DNA of 64,000 nucleotides from Mesorhizobium sp. WSM2240 (GCF_040438645.1 NZ_CP159256.1:558001-622000), one strand, 5' to 3'. Numbered from the stretch's first letter, positions 53,120 through 62,811 are shown. A program made the numbers and translations. The notes: generated by a model from the sequence alone, not told the origin.

Positions 53120-54223
53120 ATGCGAATTCTTTACTTCATCAACGGCTTCGATCCCGGTGGTGCCGAGCACGGGCTGCTGACGTTGCTGCAAGCAGGATTT
53201 TTCAGCGGGCATGAGCTGAAGATTCTCGCCTGTTGCCGTGGTCGCGGAGCTCTTGCCGATGAAATCGCCGCAAACATCGGAGAGCACAATCTTATTCTGA
53301 CGTCGCAGCGCGAAGAGCCTTCCTTGCGCACCTTCGTGAGCACGTTCTTTGTGATGTTGCGCCTTATCCGGGAGTGGCGGCCGGATATGGTTGCGTTGTC
53401 GCTCAAGCAGGCCAATCTCCTAGGACGATTCGCTGCGATGTTCGCTCCTCGGCTTCGCTGCGTTTCATTCGAGCACATCGCCCGTTACCGCTCCCGGCGT
53501 GCCGAAGGCGTTTATGGCCCTGTGCTCAAGGCACTGTCCTGGCGTGTCGACGAAATCTGGGCTGATTGCGAAAATACGCTGCGGGAGACGCAAGCATACT
53601 TCCTGCCCCGCAGGCGCCAGTCGTATGTGGTGCCTCTGTTTCTTGCCGATGAGGCTTCCTCCCATAAGCGCGATTACTCGCTCAACACACCCTTGCGCCT
53701 TGCTGGAGCCGGACGCCTTATGGCGCGAAAGAATTTTGACCGCCTGATTGAGGCCATCCGAATGCTCCAAGACCGGGGTGTTTCGGCAAGCCTCGATCTT
53801 TATGGCGAGGGGCCGGAACGGCAGGCCCTTTCTCGCAAGGCGGATGAGCTCGGCATTCGAGATCGCGTGCATTTCCATGGATATGTCGCACGCTGGTTCG
53901 AGTTGGCTTGTGATCGTGACATGTTCATCAATCTGTCCGATACGGAAGGGTTCTGCATCGTCGTCGCGGAGGCGATGCTTGCCGGCCTTCCGGTGATCGC
54001 GACCGACATCGGCGGTATCCGGGATTACGGCAAGGATGGGGAGAACATGCTGAAGCTTACTGTGCCCTCCGCGGAGATGGTGGTGACGCAAGCATTAGCG
54101 CTCGCGGCCGATGAAACGCTCCGCAAGAAGATCGGAAGACAGGCACGACAGGACATGCTCCAGGCCTATTCGCAGGATGCTCTGCGTGCCCGCGCGACAG
54201 TGGTGTTGGGGGGCGGAATGTAA
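53120..54223 (+). CDS. Family 4 glycosyltransferase
   Basis: GT-B transferase of about 367 residues: RILYFINGFDPGGAEHGLLT, MVALSLKQANLLGRFAAMF, then the donor domain LRLAGAGRLMARKNFDRLIE, LYGEGPERQAL, VHFHGYVARWFELA, and the E-x7-E region LSDTEGFCIVVAEAMLAGLP. The frame is open back into the preceding GT2 (52955); the Met at 53120 matches the family N-terminus exactly. A TTG overlapping the GT2 end is an alternative that would keep the genes coupled. Confidence 0.9.
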   Translation: MRILYFINGFDPGGAEHGLLTLLQAGFFSGHELKILACCRGRGALADEIAANIGEHNLILTSQREEPSLRTFVSTFFVMLRLIREWRPDMVALSLKQANLLGRFAAMFAPRLRCVSFEHIARYRSRRAEGVYGPVLKALSWRVDEIWADCENTLRETQAYFLPRRRQSYVVPLFLADEASSHKRDYSLNTPLRLAGAGRLMARKNFDRLIEAIRMLQDRGVSASLDLYGEGPERQALSRKADELGIRDRVHFHGYVARWFELACDRDMFINLSDTEGFCIVVAEAMLAGLPVIATDIGGIRDYGKDGENMLKLTVPSAEMVVTQALALAADETLRKKIGRQARQDMLQAYSQDALRARATVVLGGGM

Positions 54224-54246
54224 GGATCGGCAAGGGGCTGGCGACC

Positions 54247-54266
54247 AAGATCGCCGGGCCGATCTT
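54247..54266 (+). terminator. Possible hairpin terminator after the GT4 gene
   Basis: AAGATCG and CGATCTT form a perfect 7-bp stem around a 6-base loop, 24 bp after the GT4 stop. The following bases (AATTCTG) are only weakly T-rich, so a rho-independent role is tentative. It coincides with the end of the wzy-GT2-GT4 run. Confidence 0.35.
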
Positions 54267-54399
54267 AATTCTGACAGCTCGGCGTCTCGAAGGAAACTGC
54301 CTGCACCCAAAAATGCCGTTCTGGGCAGCTGAACGCGCTTGAGTCCGCGCAGAATGACAGCCGGTCTGTTCCTGCTACCAGCGGCAACATCGCAACATC

Positions 54400-54564
54400 G
54401 CCTATCGCGTTATAGCGATGGTGGTCGAGTAGCTCAGCTATTCGGCTTTTGCCCTCACAGATCCAGGCGGGCGGATTTTCCTTCGTCGTAGCAGGATTCT
54501 GGGCCGATGGATTCACGCTTCCCCAATAGCTCTCCGGCTGCGGATTGACCTTCGGATTGCCATG
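54400..54564 (-). pseudogene. Fragment of a second UDP-glucuronate decarboxylase (uxs)
   Basis: The minus strand reads GNPKVNPQPESYWGSVNPSA, then with a disturbed middle EGKSRIAELLDHHRYNAI. The intact Uxs at 58704-59678 has [20 protein letters not shown] and [18 protein letters not shown] at the matching place, including the catalytic Y-x-x-x-K area (degenerate in the fragment). The remainder is gone. It shows that a related precursor gene once sat inside the cluster. The rest of 54224-54767 contains nothing else I can support. Confidence 0.65.
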
Positions 54565-54767
54565 GAGCACAGTATGAAATGCGACTGATCCTTGTACCTG
54601 CTTTTCGGATTCGACGGTGTTTCGTCGCGAGCGCAATCCGTCACCTCGTCAGGCCCGGCCCACAGGAAGGACCGACCTGATCTGCCTCAGCCCCGATCGT
54701 TGAGGAGCAGTACGTTTTTCATGATTGCATCACTTGTTTTTCCAGCTCGGAGAAAACGAGGGCTCCA

Positions 54768-55766
54768 ATGACCCAGGACAAAGTCACGGTAGGCGTCGTG
54801 GTGCCGATGTTCAATGCCGAGCGAACCATTGGTGCGACGCTGACCAGCATCTGTCGGCAGAGCCATCAGGCACTGGACATTATTGTGGTGGATGATGGGT
54901 CGACGGACCGGTCCGTATCAATCGTGGCCGCCTACGCCGAGCAAGATCGGCGTATACGCCTTCTCAGGCAGTCAAACGCGGGTGTTGCGCATGCCCGCAA
55001 CAGCGGTGCCGCTTCCACCGACGCAGCGTTTCTGGCGTTTGTTGACGCGGATGATCTTTGGGCCTCCTCCAAAATCGCGCTGCAACTGCGTGTCCTGAAG
55101 GAAGGTGGCTCGTTAGCAGGCCTGGCATATTGCTGGTTTGCGGATATCGATGAGGACGGTCGGATATTTTCATTCAACCAGCCCGATGCCGAAGGTCGCG
55201 TGCTCCAACGCATGTGCAGAAACAATTTTGTCGGTAACGGAAGTTCGATGCTTGTGCGTCACTCCGCATTCGAGCGGGCGGGACAATTCGATCCGTCCTT
55301 GAGGGCCAGGGACGCAGAAGGCTGCGAGGACTTCCTATTGTGCCTCAGAATAGCGGAGAATTACGAGTTTCGTGTCGTGCCCCAACACCTTGTGGGTTAC
55401 CGAAGGACGATCGGGAGCATGTCGAGCAATGTCATGCAGATGTTTCGTTCGTATGAAATTGTCCTTGCCGAGTTTCGCGAAAAATATCCGCAATTCGGAA
55501 GCGATCTCGATGCCCATCTGCTTGACATGATCAATACGCTTGCCGTGAGAGCTTTGGTTGGCGGGCGGCCTTCCGCAGCCTGGTACCTGTCGAAGAAGCT
55601 CTTCTTCCTGGATCCGCGCACGGCGATTTCGCGTCTGCCTCACACGGTCGACGTCTACTGCCGTGGGTTGGTTCCTCGCTGGATCAAAGTTCGAGTAAAA
55701 CGGATGCGAAACGAGGAGGTCCGGCCTCTTTATGGAGAGATTTTCGCTGGATCAAAGTTCGAGTAA
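54768..55766 (+). CDS. Family 2 glycosyltransferase with C-terminus altered by tandem duplication
   Basis: GT-A transferase of 332 residues: VVVPMFNAERTIGATLTSIC, DIIVVDDGSTDRS, NAGVAHARNSGAA, the metal site FVDADDLWAS and FDPSLRARDAEGCEDFLLCL in the acceptor half. It is a paralogue of 34549-35661. A 68-bp tandem duplication (55677-55812) shifts the frame near the end, so the protein stops at GSKFE in the second copy. Read through the second copy alone, the frame would end KRNAEFPPLYEEIFWLR with a stop overlapping the next ATG. The enzyme core is intact and the change touches only about the last five residues, so activity may persist. Confidence 0.9.
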   Translation: MTQDKVTVGVVVPMFNAERTIGATLTSICRQSHQALDIIVVDDGSTDRSVSIVAAYAEQDRRIRLLRQSNAGVAHARNSGAASTDAAFLAFVDADDLWASSKIALQLRVLKEGGSLAGLAYCWFADIDEDGRIFSFNQPDAEGRVLQRMCRNNFVGNGSSMLVRHSAFERAGQFDPSLRARDAEGCEDFLLCLRIAENYEFRVVPQHLVGYRRTIGSMSSNVMQMFRSYEIVLAEFREKYPQFGSDLDAHLLDMINTLAVRALVGGRPSAAWYLSKKLFFLDPRTAISRLPHTVDVYCRGLVPRWIKVRVKRMRNEEVRPLYGEIFAGSKFE

Positions 55767-55812
55767 AACGGAAACGAAACGCCGAGTTTCCGCCTCTTTA
55801 TGAAGAGATTTT
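55677..55812. repeat. 68-bp imperfect tandem duplication
   Basis: Copy 1 is 55677-55744 and copy 2 is 55745-55812. Both begin CGCTGGATCAAAGTTCGAGT and end GAGATTTT; 60 of 68 positions agree by hand count. The first 27 bases are identical and the differences cluster afterwards, changing amino acids (MRNEEVRPLYGEIF versus KRNAEFPPLYEEIF). As 68 is not divisible by three, the copies lie in different frames. The divergence suggests fusion of two paralogous gene ends, not slippage. Confidence 0.9.
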
Positions 55813-55821
55813 CTGGTTAAG

Positions 55822-56160
55822 ATGAGCGCGCGCCTCTTCGGCGGATTGCGGCGGCTGTTCCGCCCGGCAGCTGCACCGGCATGGGGCGGACCAACGGTCG
55901 TGGGCTCGGGTTGGCTGCGGCGGTTCTGGAAGGGCGCCGGGCTCATCCTGTTTATGAAAAGTCGTCGGAGTGACGAAGAGCTCCGCGCAGGACAACGCGC
56001 CATGGTTCGCTGGTGGTTCTTCTATCAACTAAAGCCCCTCGCGCGCGCGGCCGGCAGGCTGCGCGGTCCAGACTTTCGGTTCAGCGTTGCGGAATCGTCT
56101 CGCTTGCTTCCGTCTCAGCATGGCCCGGCTCAATGTCATCGTGAGAGGCCAAACTGCTAG
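55822..56160 (+). CDS. Small hypothetical protein
   Basis: A 112-codon frame whose ATG overlaps the TGA that ends the second repeat copy's frame (ATGA at 55822-55825), the coupling pattern used all through this cluster. The first 85 or so residues are basic and Trp/Arg/Leu-rich (SARLFGGLRRLFRPAAAPAW, then WLRRFWKGAGLILFMKS and MVRWWFFYQLKPLARAAG). The last part (SQHGPAQCHRERPNC) looks like frame noise, so a downstream deletion may have replaced the natural end. I do not recognise a family. Confidence 0.4.
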   Translation: MSARLFGGLRRLFRPAAAPAWGGPTVVGSGWLRRFWKGAGLILFMKSRRSDEELRAGQRAMVRWWFFYQLKPLARAAGRLRGPDFRFSVAESSRLLPSQHGPAQCHRERPNC

Positions 56161-56576
56161 AACGGCGCAGCCGAGAACCGACCGCCAAATCCGCTCCCGA
56201 AAAACTATCCGGGATTTAGCGGAACCGCTGTCCGCGAATTACTGCAACACGCAATTATGGGTAGAATCTATGGCCTCGCGGGCAAATACGATCGTTCCTC
56301 CGCAAGTCGCCGCTTGGTCAGTTTCTTTCCCGAAACCCTTTTCCCAACGGCCTGACCGACGGTCTGTTTTGCCGTCAAAAGATGCGAGCCATTCATCGCG
56401 TTGCTCCCACAGGAATCGATGGAACTGGGCGGATTTTGGAAAATTGGCCCGTGATCGCACTAGATTGGCGGGTATTCTTTACCCGAACGCAGCTATCGTC
56501 ACCGTCGATCTCGATCTCGATCCCGAATTGGGCAAGCACCAGCCACATTGGGCGAGGTCCACCTGCATCTGTCGCG
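56161..56576. other. Decayed or non-coding stretch left of IS481
   Basis: Frames on both strands are open for up to 150 codons, but none has a ribosome site, family motif or consistent codon pattern. One plus-strand piece (GTAVRELLQHAIMGRIYGLA) looks protein-like but cannot be assigned. Probably eroded polysaccharide-cluster DNA. Confidence 0.35.
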
Positions 56577-56580
56577 ACGT

Positions 56581-57630
56581 CTAGATGTTTGATCCCAGGC
56601 TTTGATGGCGCATTCTTGTCGTCCGAATCAAAGGATGCGCTATGGGCCAAGTTCTTCACAGGAGCGCCACGACGACAGAGGCGATCCGTCGAGCGATACA
56701 ACATAGTCAAGAGAGCTTGAGGGCGCTCGCCAAACGCTACGGTATCAATCAGAAGACAGTCGCCAAGGCGCAAGCGAGCCTCGGTCGCCGATCTTCCGAC
56801 AGGTCCCAGAGAACCGAGGTCGACTGTGCTCTCTCCTGAGGAGGAGGCTGTCATCGTCGCTTTCCGGCGCTATACGCTGCTGCCGCTCGACGATTGCCTC
56901 TATGCGCTGCAGCCGACGATCCCGCATCTGACGCGCTCGTCGCTTCATCGCTGCCTACAGCGTCACGGCATCGGCCGGCTTCCGGACGTCGAGGGCGACA
57001 AGCCGGCGAAGAAGAAGTTCAAGGCCTATCCGATCGGCTACTTCCACATCGATATCGCCGAGGTCCGGACCGAGCAGGGCAAGCTCCACATGTTCGTCGC
57101 CATCGACCGAACATCGAAGTTCGCCTTCGTCGAATTGCACGAGAGAGCCACGACAGCGATCTCGGCCGACTTTCTGCGTCACCTTCTCGAGGCAGTCCCC
57201 TACAAGGTCCACACAGTGCTCACCGACAACGGCATCCAATTCACGACACCTGGCGCCGGGGGCTCGGCCGTCCCGTTGATCAAGGAAGCCATGGCCGCGG
57301 GAGAGATCATCTGGGCGCACGCCTTCGAGCACGCATGTGCAAGGGCTGATATCGATCACCGGACGACCAAGCCAAAACACCCCTGGACCAATGGCCAGGT
57401 CGAACGCATGAACCGAACGATCAAAGACGCGACGGTCAGGCGCTTCTACTACGAAACCCATGACCAACTCCGCCAGCATCTCGCCGACTTCGTCTCAGCA
57501 TACAATTTCGGCCGGAGACCGAAGACCCTAAAGGGCCTTACCCCCTACGAATACGTCTGCAAAATCTGGACGCAACAGCCCAGTCGCTTCACATCTGATC
57601 CAACCCATAATGCCGGGACTAAACATCTAG
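56581..57630 (+). mobile_element. IS481-family insertion sequence, transposase frameshifted
   Basis: An element of about 1.05 kb. The left end CTAGATGTTTGATCCCAGGC (56581-56600) is matched by the right end read on the minus strand, CTAGATGTTTAGTCCCGGC (57630 down to 57612); the true tips may lie a few bases outside. The transposase stop codon falls within the right inverted repeat, as is usual for this family. No clear target duplication was found, so the element may be old. Confidence 0.75.
56642..57630 (+). pseudogene. IS481-family transposase with two frameshifts
   Basis: The N-terminus GQVLHRSATTTEAIRRAIQH and LAKRYGINQKTVAK (HTH) is in one frame. At about 56766 two bases appear lost (AAGGCGCAAG where AAGTGGCGCAAG is expected), and the frame changes to SPEEEAVIVAFRRYTLLPLD, then HIDIAEVRTEQGKLHMFVAI (first DDE Asp), VLTDNGIQFT (second Asp) and HPWTNGQVERMNRTIKDATV (Glu). 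Near 57605 a second shift separates the body from its natural end MPGLNI-stop. Inactive as it stands unless frameshifting occurs. Confidence 0.88.
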
Positions 57631-57732
57631 GTCAGGCGGTGCGAAAGCGGATAGAGGAAAACTTGTCACTCGCGGCAGTGGCTGCCGCGCTCTCGATTTG
57701 TCGTGCCGTAGGCCACTTCCGCGAAATGCCGG

Positions 57733-58707
57733 TCATAGCCGGCTACAGTACCAGGCCAGCGCCGTTTCGACGATCCTGTCGATTCCGGATTGGTTCGAAA
57801 CCCAGCCCAGCTCCTGCTCAGCCTTGCCGGCCGCGGCCACAAGCGCCGGCGGGTCACCTGCTCTGCGCGGACCATAAACCACCGATAGGCGCGTTCCCGA
57901 AACTCGGCTCACCGCATCGACCAGTTCCTTCACCGTAGTCCCGGTTCCGGTGCCGAGATTGTAGACGTGGACTCCCGCGTCGCGGAGAAGCTTCTCCGCC
58001 GCCAGAACGTGGGCACGTGCGAGATCGGTGACGTGGATGTAGTCCCGCTCAGCGGTTCCATCGCGGGTATCGAGGTCCGCACCGTTGATGGTAAAAATCC
58101 GGCCCGGCTTGACTGCCGCCTCGATAGCCAGCGGAATGACATGTGTTTCCGGTTCATGCCGCTCCCCGATCTCGCCGTCGGGATCGCATCCAGCCGCGTT
58201 GAAATACCGAAGCACGACCGCGTTGAGGCCATGGGCAACCGAGAGGTCGTCCACCATCCGTTCTATGATGAATTTCGACCACCCGTAGGGATTGATCGGC
58301 GATTGCGGATGCGTTTCGTCAATTGGAGACCGGATTGGAACACCGTAAGATGCGCAGGTGCTCGAAAAGATAAGCTTGTCGACGCCGACCTTGAGCATTT
58401 CCTCAAGCAAAACCAACGACCCAAAGCTGTTGTTTCGGTAATAGAGTTCCGGGTGCTCGACGGACTCACCAACATAGGCATAGGCGGCGAAATGCGCCAC
58501 CACATCCGGCCGATACTGGTGTAGCGCTGCCGCCACGGCGGCGGCGTCGGAAATGTCGCCCTCGACGATCGGTCCCCATTTGACCGCATCGCGCCAGCCA
58601 CGCGAGAGGTTGTCATACGCAATGACCGACCAACCGGATTCGGCGAACGCCTTGCAACAGTGGGACCCTACATAGCCGGCCCCGCCCGTGACCAAGACTG
58701 TCTTCAT
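57733..58707 (-). CDS. galE: UDP-sugar 4-epimerase (GalE family; possible UDP-xylose 4-epimerase)
   Basis: Extended short-chain dehydrogenase with bound NAD that inverts C4 of UDP-sugars. The start has [20 protein letters not shown]; catalytic parts are [10 protein letters not shown] (Ser/Thr) and [13 protein letters not shown] (Tyr-x-x-x-Lys), then [17 protein letters not shown] and [15 protein letters not shown]. Met at 58707 overlaps the uxs stop by 4 bp (ATGA). In Sinorhizobium a gene pair of this order encodes UDP-xylose synthase and UDP-xylose 4-epimerase, which gives UDP-arabinose, so Uxe activity is as likely as classical GalE. Sequence alone does not separate them. Confidence 0.92.
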   Translation of the reverse strand: MKTVLVTGGAGYVGSHCCKAFAESGWSVIAYDNLSRGWRDAVKWGPIVEGDISDAAAVAAALHQYRPDVVAHFAAYAYVGESVEHPELYYRNNSFGSLVLLEEMLKVGVDKLIFSSTCASYGVPIRSPIDETHPQSPINPYGWSKFIIERMVDDLSVAHGLNAVVLRYFNAAGCDPDGEIGERHEPETHVIPLAIEAAVKPGRIFTINGADLDTRDGTAERDYIHVTDLARAHVLAAEKLLRDAGVHVYNLGTGTGTTVKELVDAVSRVSGTRLSVVYGPRRAGDPPALVAAAGKAEQELGWVSNQSGIDRIVETALAWYCSRL

Positions 58708-59678
58708 TCGGCAGCGGCGGGCCGGACATGCCCCGCTGAAACCAAGTCGTCGAAATAGGCGATGGTCTTGGCAAGACCATCGCGCAATACGGTTCTTGGC
58801 TTCCAGTTGAGCTCGCGCAAAGCACACCCGATATCAGGCTGTCGCTGCCTTGGGTCGTCGACGGGCAAGGGCAAAAACCTGATCTTGGAGCGGCTTCCGG
58901 TAAGTTCGATCACAAGATTGGCGAGTTCCAGCATCGTGAATTCGACCGGATTGCCGAGATTGATCGGACCGGTAACATCGTCAGCCGTTTGCATCAGGCG
59001 AACCAGACCGTCGATGAGATCGTCGACGTAGCAAAATGAACGGGTTTGGTGGCCGGTGCCATACACCGTTATCGGCTCGTTTTGCAGTGCCTGCACGATG
59101 AAGTTGGAAATGACGCGGCCGTCGTCCGGACGCATCCTCGGACCGTACGTGTTGAAGATGCGCGCTACCTTGATCCGCAGCCTGTGCTGTCGCCAATGGT
59201 CGAAGAACAGGGTTTCTGCACAGCGCTTGCCTTCGTCGTAACAGGAACGGGGCCCTATCGGATTTACCCTGCCCCAATAGTCCTCGGTCTGCGGATGAAC
59301 TTCAGGGTCGCCATAAACTTCGGAAGTGGACGCCTGAAGGATCTTCCCGCGAACTCGCTTGGCCAAGCCGAGCATGTTGATCGCCCCATGGACACTGGTC
59401 TTGGTCGTCTGGACCGGATCGAACTGATAGTGAACGGGGCTTGCCGGGCAGGCAAGGTTGTAAATTTCATCGACTTCTACGTAGAGCGGAAACGTCACGT
59501 CGTGGCGAATGATCTCGAAGAATCTGTTGTCGAGCAGATGCGCCACGTTCCTTCGACTTCCGGTGAAGAAATTGTCGAGGCATGCCACCTCATGACCGTC
59601 GCCAAGCAGCCGCTCACACAAGAACGATCCAAGGAAACCTGCACCCCCAGTCACCAGGATTCGTTTTACCTGCTGCAT
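58704..59678 (-). CDS. uxs: UDP-glucuronate decarboxylase (UDP-xylose synthase)
   Basis: Converts UDP-glucuronate to UDP-xylose with CO2 release through an NAD-bound 4-keto intermediate. Features: [45 protein letters not shown], the catalytic [14 protein letters not shown] and [13 protein letters not shown] (Tyr-x-x-x-Lys), and [20 protein letters not shown], a hallmark of Uxs. Length of about 324 residues is normal. Met at 59678 is preferred over 59696. It is co-transcribed with the epimerase gene; substrate would be supplied by Ugd at 24014-25345. Confidence 0.95.
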   Translation of the reverse strand: MQQVKRILVTGGAGFLGSFLCERLLGDGHEVACLDNFFTGSRRNVAHLLDNRFFEIIRHDVTFPLYVEVDEIYNLACPASPVHYQFDPVQTTKTSVHGAINMLGLAKRVRGKILQASTSEVYGDPEVHPQTEDYWGRVNPIGPRSCYDEGKRCAETLFFDHWRQHRLRIKVARIFNTYGPRMRPDDGRVISNFIVQALQNEPITVYGTGHQTRSFCYVDDLIDGLVRLMQTADDVTGPINLGNPVEFTMLELANLVIELTGSRSKIRFLPLPVDDPRQRQPDIGCALRELNWKPRTVLRDGLAKTIAYFDDLVSAGHVRPAAAE

Positions 59679-59760
59679 TTGGAGTCTCCGAGCCATTTGG
59701 CCGAGCCAAATAAGATAGCCTGAGTTCAGGGTGATTTACTAGGGCCTGCTTTCACTTTAC

Positions 59761-59789
59761 GTTACCGACAACAAATTGTTGTCGATAAC
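59761..59789. promoter_or_regulatory. 29-bp near-perfect palindrome upstream of cysD
   Basis: CGACAACAAATTGTTGTCG (59766-59784) is a perfect inverted repeat with 9-base arms around a single A. The flanking GTTAC and ATAAC extend it to 29 bp with one mismatch. It lies 177 bp before the cysD start and 83 bp before uxs, in the shared divergent region, a natural place for a dimeric repressor or activator. The regulator is unknown; AT-rich ends and lack of a T-run argue against a terminator. Confidence 0.6.
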
Positions 59790-59965
59790 GTCACCGCCAA
59801 CCGCCCAGTGTTGCGCTGAGGAAATATCGGGGAAAGACCCCGGCTCATTCAGCGCGCCGCGCGAGCGCCAGATGCAACCCGCCTTGAAGCGGTCAAATCA
59901 TGGATATAGTTCTGCAGGGGCGGTGTTTTACGCCCCGTCAAAAGGCTGGTTCAGAAAGTGCCGAC

Positions 59966-60871
59966 ATGAATGTCCCTTTGACGCATCTGCAACGCCTAGA
60001 GTTCGAGGCCATCCATATTTTTCGCGAGGTGGCGGCGGCGTTTGCCAAGCCGGTGATGCTCTATTCGGTTGGCAAGGATTCGTCGGTGCTGCTGCATCTG
60101 GCGATGAAGGCATTTTATCCGGCCAAGCCGCCATTTCCGTTCTTGCACGTCGACACGACCTGGAAATTCCGCGAGATGATCGAGTTTCGCGATCAGATGG
60201 CCAAGAAGCTGGGCTTCGACCTTCTTGTGCACGTCAACGAGGACGGCGTGCGCGACGGCATCAATCCGTTCGATCACGGCTCCAACACCCACACTCATGT
60301 CATGAAGACGGTGGGCCTGCGCCAGGCGCTCGACAAATACGGTTTCGACGCGGCCTTTGGCGGCGCCCGCCGCGACGAGGAAAAGTCGCGCGCGAAAGAG
60401 CGCATCTTCTCGTTCCGCAATGCGCAGCACGTCTGGGACCCCAAGAACCAGCGCCCGGAAATGTGGAAGATCTACAACACCCGGATTTCGCCGGGTGAAT
60501 CGATCCGCGTCTTCCCGCTGTCCAACTGGACCGAGCTCGACATTTGGCAATACATCTTGCGCGAGGACATCCCGATCGTGCCGCTTTATTTCGCCAAAAA
60601 GCGGCCGGTGGTGAACCGCGACGGCATGCTGATCATGCGCGATGACGAGCGCATGAAGCTTAGGCCCGGCGAAGTCATCGAGAACCGCCTGGTCCGTTTC
60701 AGGACGCTCGGCTGCTATCCGCTGACCGGGGCGATCGATTCCGACGCCGACGATCTCGAAGGCATCGTCAATGAGATGCTGATTGCCCGAACCTCGGAAC
60801 GCCAGGGCCGGCTGATCGACCGGGACGAGGCCGGCTCGATGGAAAAGAAGAAGCGCGAAGGATATTTCTGA
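59966..60871 (+). CDS. cysD: Sulfate adenylyltransferase subunit 2
   Basis: Small subunit of ATP sulfurylase, making APS from ATP and sulfate. It belongs to the PP-loop family: [15 protein letters not shown] (about residues 33-47), [30 protein letters not shown] and [10 protein letters not shown] near the end. 301 residues from the Met at 59966, the family's usual length; a longer frame from 59900 exists. It is 2 bp before cysNC. Homologous to NodP of rhizobia; its location beside a cluster with two sulfotransferases suggests PAPS supply for glycan sulfation as well as cysteine synthesis. Confidence 0.97.
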   Translation: MNVPLTHLQRLEFEAIHIFREVAAAFAKPVMLYSVGKDSSVLLHLAMKAFYPAKPPFPFLHVDTTWKFREMIEFRDQMAKKLGFDLLVHVNEDGVRDGINPFDHGSNTHTHVMKTVGLRQALDKYGFDAAFGGARRDEEKSRAKERIFSFRNAQHVWDPKNQRPEMWKIYNTRISPGESIRVFPLSNWTELDIWQYILREDIPIVPLYFAKKRPVVNRDGMLIMRDDERMKLRPGEVIENRLVRFRTLGCYPLTGAIDSDADDLEGIVNEMLIARTSERQGRLIDRDEAGSMEKKKREGYF

Positions 60872-60873
60872 GA

Positions 60874-62811
60874 ATGCGCCGTACGTCGTCGACAACGGCC
60901 GCTGGGGTCGTCGATATCGATGGATTTCTCGCCGACCAGGAACAGAAGTCGCTGCTGCGCTTCCTGACCTGCGGTTCGGTCGACGACGGCAAGTCGACGC
61001 TGATCGGCCGGCTGCTGTCCGACACCAAGCAGATATTCGAGGACCAGCTGGCCACGCTGGAGCGCGATTCCAAGAAGCACGGCACGACCGGCGACGACAT
61101 TGATTTCGCGTTGCTGGTGGATGGGCTGGAGGCCGAGCGCGAGCAGGGCATCACCATCGACGTCGCCTACCGTTTCTTCGCCACGCCCAAGCGCAAATTC
61201 ATCGTGGCCGACACGCCCGGCCATGAACAATATACGCGCAACATGGCGACGGGCGCCTCGACCGCCGATCTCGCCATCGTGCTGGTCGACGCCAGGCAGG
61301 GTGTGCTGCGCCAGACCCGCCGCCATTCGATCATCGCCTCGCTGCTCGGCATCCGCCACGTGGTGCTTGCGGTCAATAAGATCGATCTGGTCGGCTTCGA
61401 CCGCGACGTGTTCGCCAGGATCGTCGCCGACTACACGGAATTCGCCAAGGATCTCGGCTTCTCGTCGATCGTGCCGATCCCGATGTCGGCCCGCTTCGGC
61501 GACAACGTCTCGCGGCGCTCGGAAAAGACCGGCTGGTATGGCGGCCCGACCTTGATCGACCATCTCGAAACGGTGGTGGTCGATCCCGCGAGCGAACAGC
61601 CGTTCCGGTTTCCCGTGCAGTATGTAAACCGGCCGAATCTCGATTTCCGCGGTTTTGCGGGAACGGTCGCGTCGGGCTCCATCGGAGCGGGCGAAGAGAT
61701 CGTCGTTGCAAAATCCGGCAAGAAGTCGCGCATCAAGCGCATCGTTGCACAGGACGGCGATCTCGAACGGGCGGTGGAGGGGCAGGCGGTCACCATCGTC
61801 CTGGAGGACGAGGTCGAGGTCTCGCGCGGCAATCTTCTGGTTGCGCCCGAAGCACGGCCGCAGGTCGCCGACCAGTTCGCAGCCAACCTCGTCTGGTTCG
61901 ACGAGCAGGCGCTTTTGCCCGGCCGCTCCTACATATTGCGCACCGAGACCGACCAGGCGAGCGCGACCATTTCGGAATTGAAATACCGCCTCAATGTCAA
62001 TGACTTCGCGCGGGAAGCGGCGAAATCGCTGGCGATGAACGAGGTCGGCGTCGTCAACATCTCGACGCAGTCGCCGATCGCCTTCGACAGCTTCGCCGAA
62101 AACCGCACCACCGGCGCGTTCATCCTGATCGATCGCATCACCAATGCGACCGTCGGGGCCGGCATGATCCTGCACCCGCTGCGCCGCGCATCGAATGTGC
62201 ATTGGCAGGCGCTCGACGTCGCCAAATCGGCCCGTGCGGATATAAAGCACCAGAAGCCGGCGGTTCTCTGGTTCACCGGGCTTTCGGGCTCGGGCAAGTC
62301 GACCATCGCCAATCTGCTCGAGAAGAAGCTGCATGCGAGCGGTCGCCACACCTACATTCTCGACGGCGATAATGTCCGCCACGGTCTTAACCGCGATCTC
62401 GGCTTCACCGACGAAGACCGCGTCGAAAACATCCGCCGCGTCGCCGAAGTGGCGCGCCTGATGGTCGATGCCGGCCTGATCGTGCTCGTCTCCTTCATCT
62501 CGCCGTTCCGCGCCGAGCGCCGCATGGCGCGCGAGATCGTGGCCGAGGGCGAGTTCGTCGAGGTGTTCGTCGACACGCCGTTCGAGGAATGCGCCGCACG
62601 CGACCCGAAAGGGCTCTATGCGAAAGCGCTCAGCGGCGAGATAAAGAACTTCACCGGCCTGGATTCGCCTTACGAACGGCCGGAAAATGCCGACGTGCGA
62701 CTAGAAACGATCGGCAAAACGCCGGAAGAGATGGTAGATGCGCTCGAAAGATGGCTCCATGACCGCAATATTGTCCAACGACCTGTTGACGACGAAGGTG
62801 GATCCATCTGA
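60874..62811 (+). CDS. cysNC: Bifunctional sulfate adenylyltransferase subunit 1 / APS kinase
   Basis: Fusion enzyme of the NodQ type. The N-terminal EF-Tu-like GTPase drives APS formation with CysD: G1 [16 protein letters not shown] (about residue 33), G3 [20 protein letters not shown]4 [10 protein letters not shown]. The C-terminal APS kinase (from about residue 460) phosphorylates APS to PAPS: Walker [33 protein letters not shown], and the [20 protein letters not shown] lid region. 645 residues is the usual size of the fusion. It overlaps cysQ at its 3' end. Confidence 0.97.
   Translation: MRRTSSTTAAGVVDIDGFLADQEQKSLLRFLTCGSVDDGKSTLIGRLLSDTKQIFEDQLATLERDSKKHGTTGDDIDFALLVDGLEAEREQGITIDVAYRFFATPKRKFIVADTPGHEQYTRNMATGASTADLAIVLVDARQGVLRQTRRHSIIASLLGIRHVVLAVNKIDLVGFDRDVFARIVADYTEFAKDLGFSSIVPIPMSARFGDNVSRRSEKTGWYGGPTLIDHLETVVVDPASEQPFRFPVQYVNRPNLDFRGFAGTVASGSIGAGEEIVVAKSGKKSRIKRIVAQDGDLERAVEGQAVTIVLEDEVEVSRGNLLVAPEARPQVADQFAANLVWFDEQALLPGRSYILRTETDQASATISELKYRLNVNDFAREAAKSLAMNEVGVVNISTQSPIAFDSFAENRTTGAFILIDRITNATVGAGMILHPLRRASNVHWQALDVAKSARADIKHQKPAVLWFTGLSGSGKSTIANLLEKKLHASGRHTYILDGDNVRHGLNRDLGFTDEDRVENIRRVAEVARLMVDAGLIVLVSFISPFRAERRMAREIVAEGEFVEVFVDTPFEECAARDPKGLYAKALSGEIKNFTGLDSPYERPENADVRLETIGKTPEEMVDALERWLHDRNIVQRPVDDEGGSI

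Noticed and set aside
56393..56854. A 153-residue minus-strand frame across the IS481 left end
   Set aside because: It crosses the inverted repeat and the transposase start and has no motif or ribosome site.
60715..62382. A 555-residue minus-strand frame opposite cysNC
   Set aside because: Antisense shadow of a high-GC gene; the plus strand carries every CysN and CysC motif.
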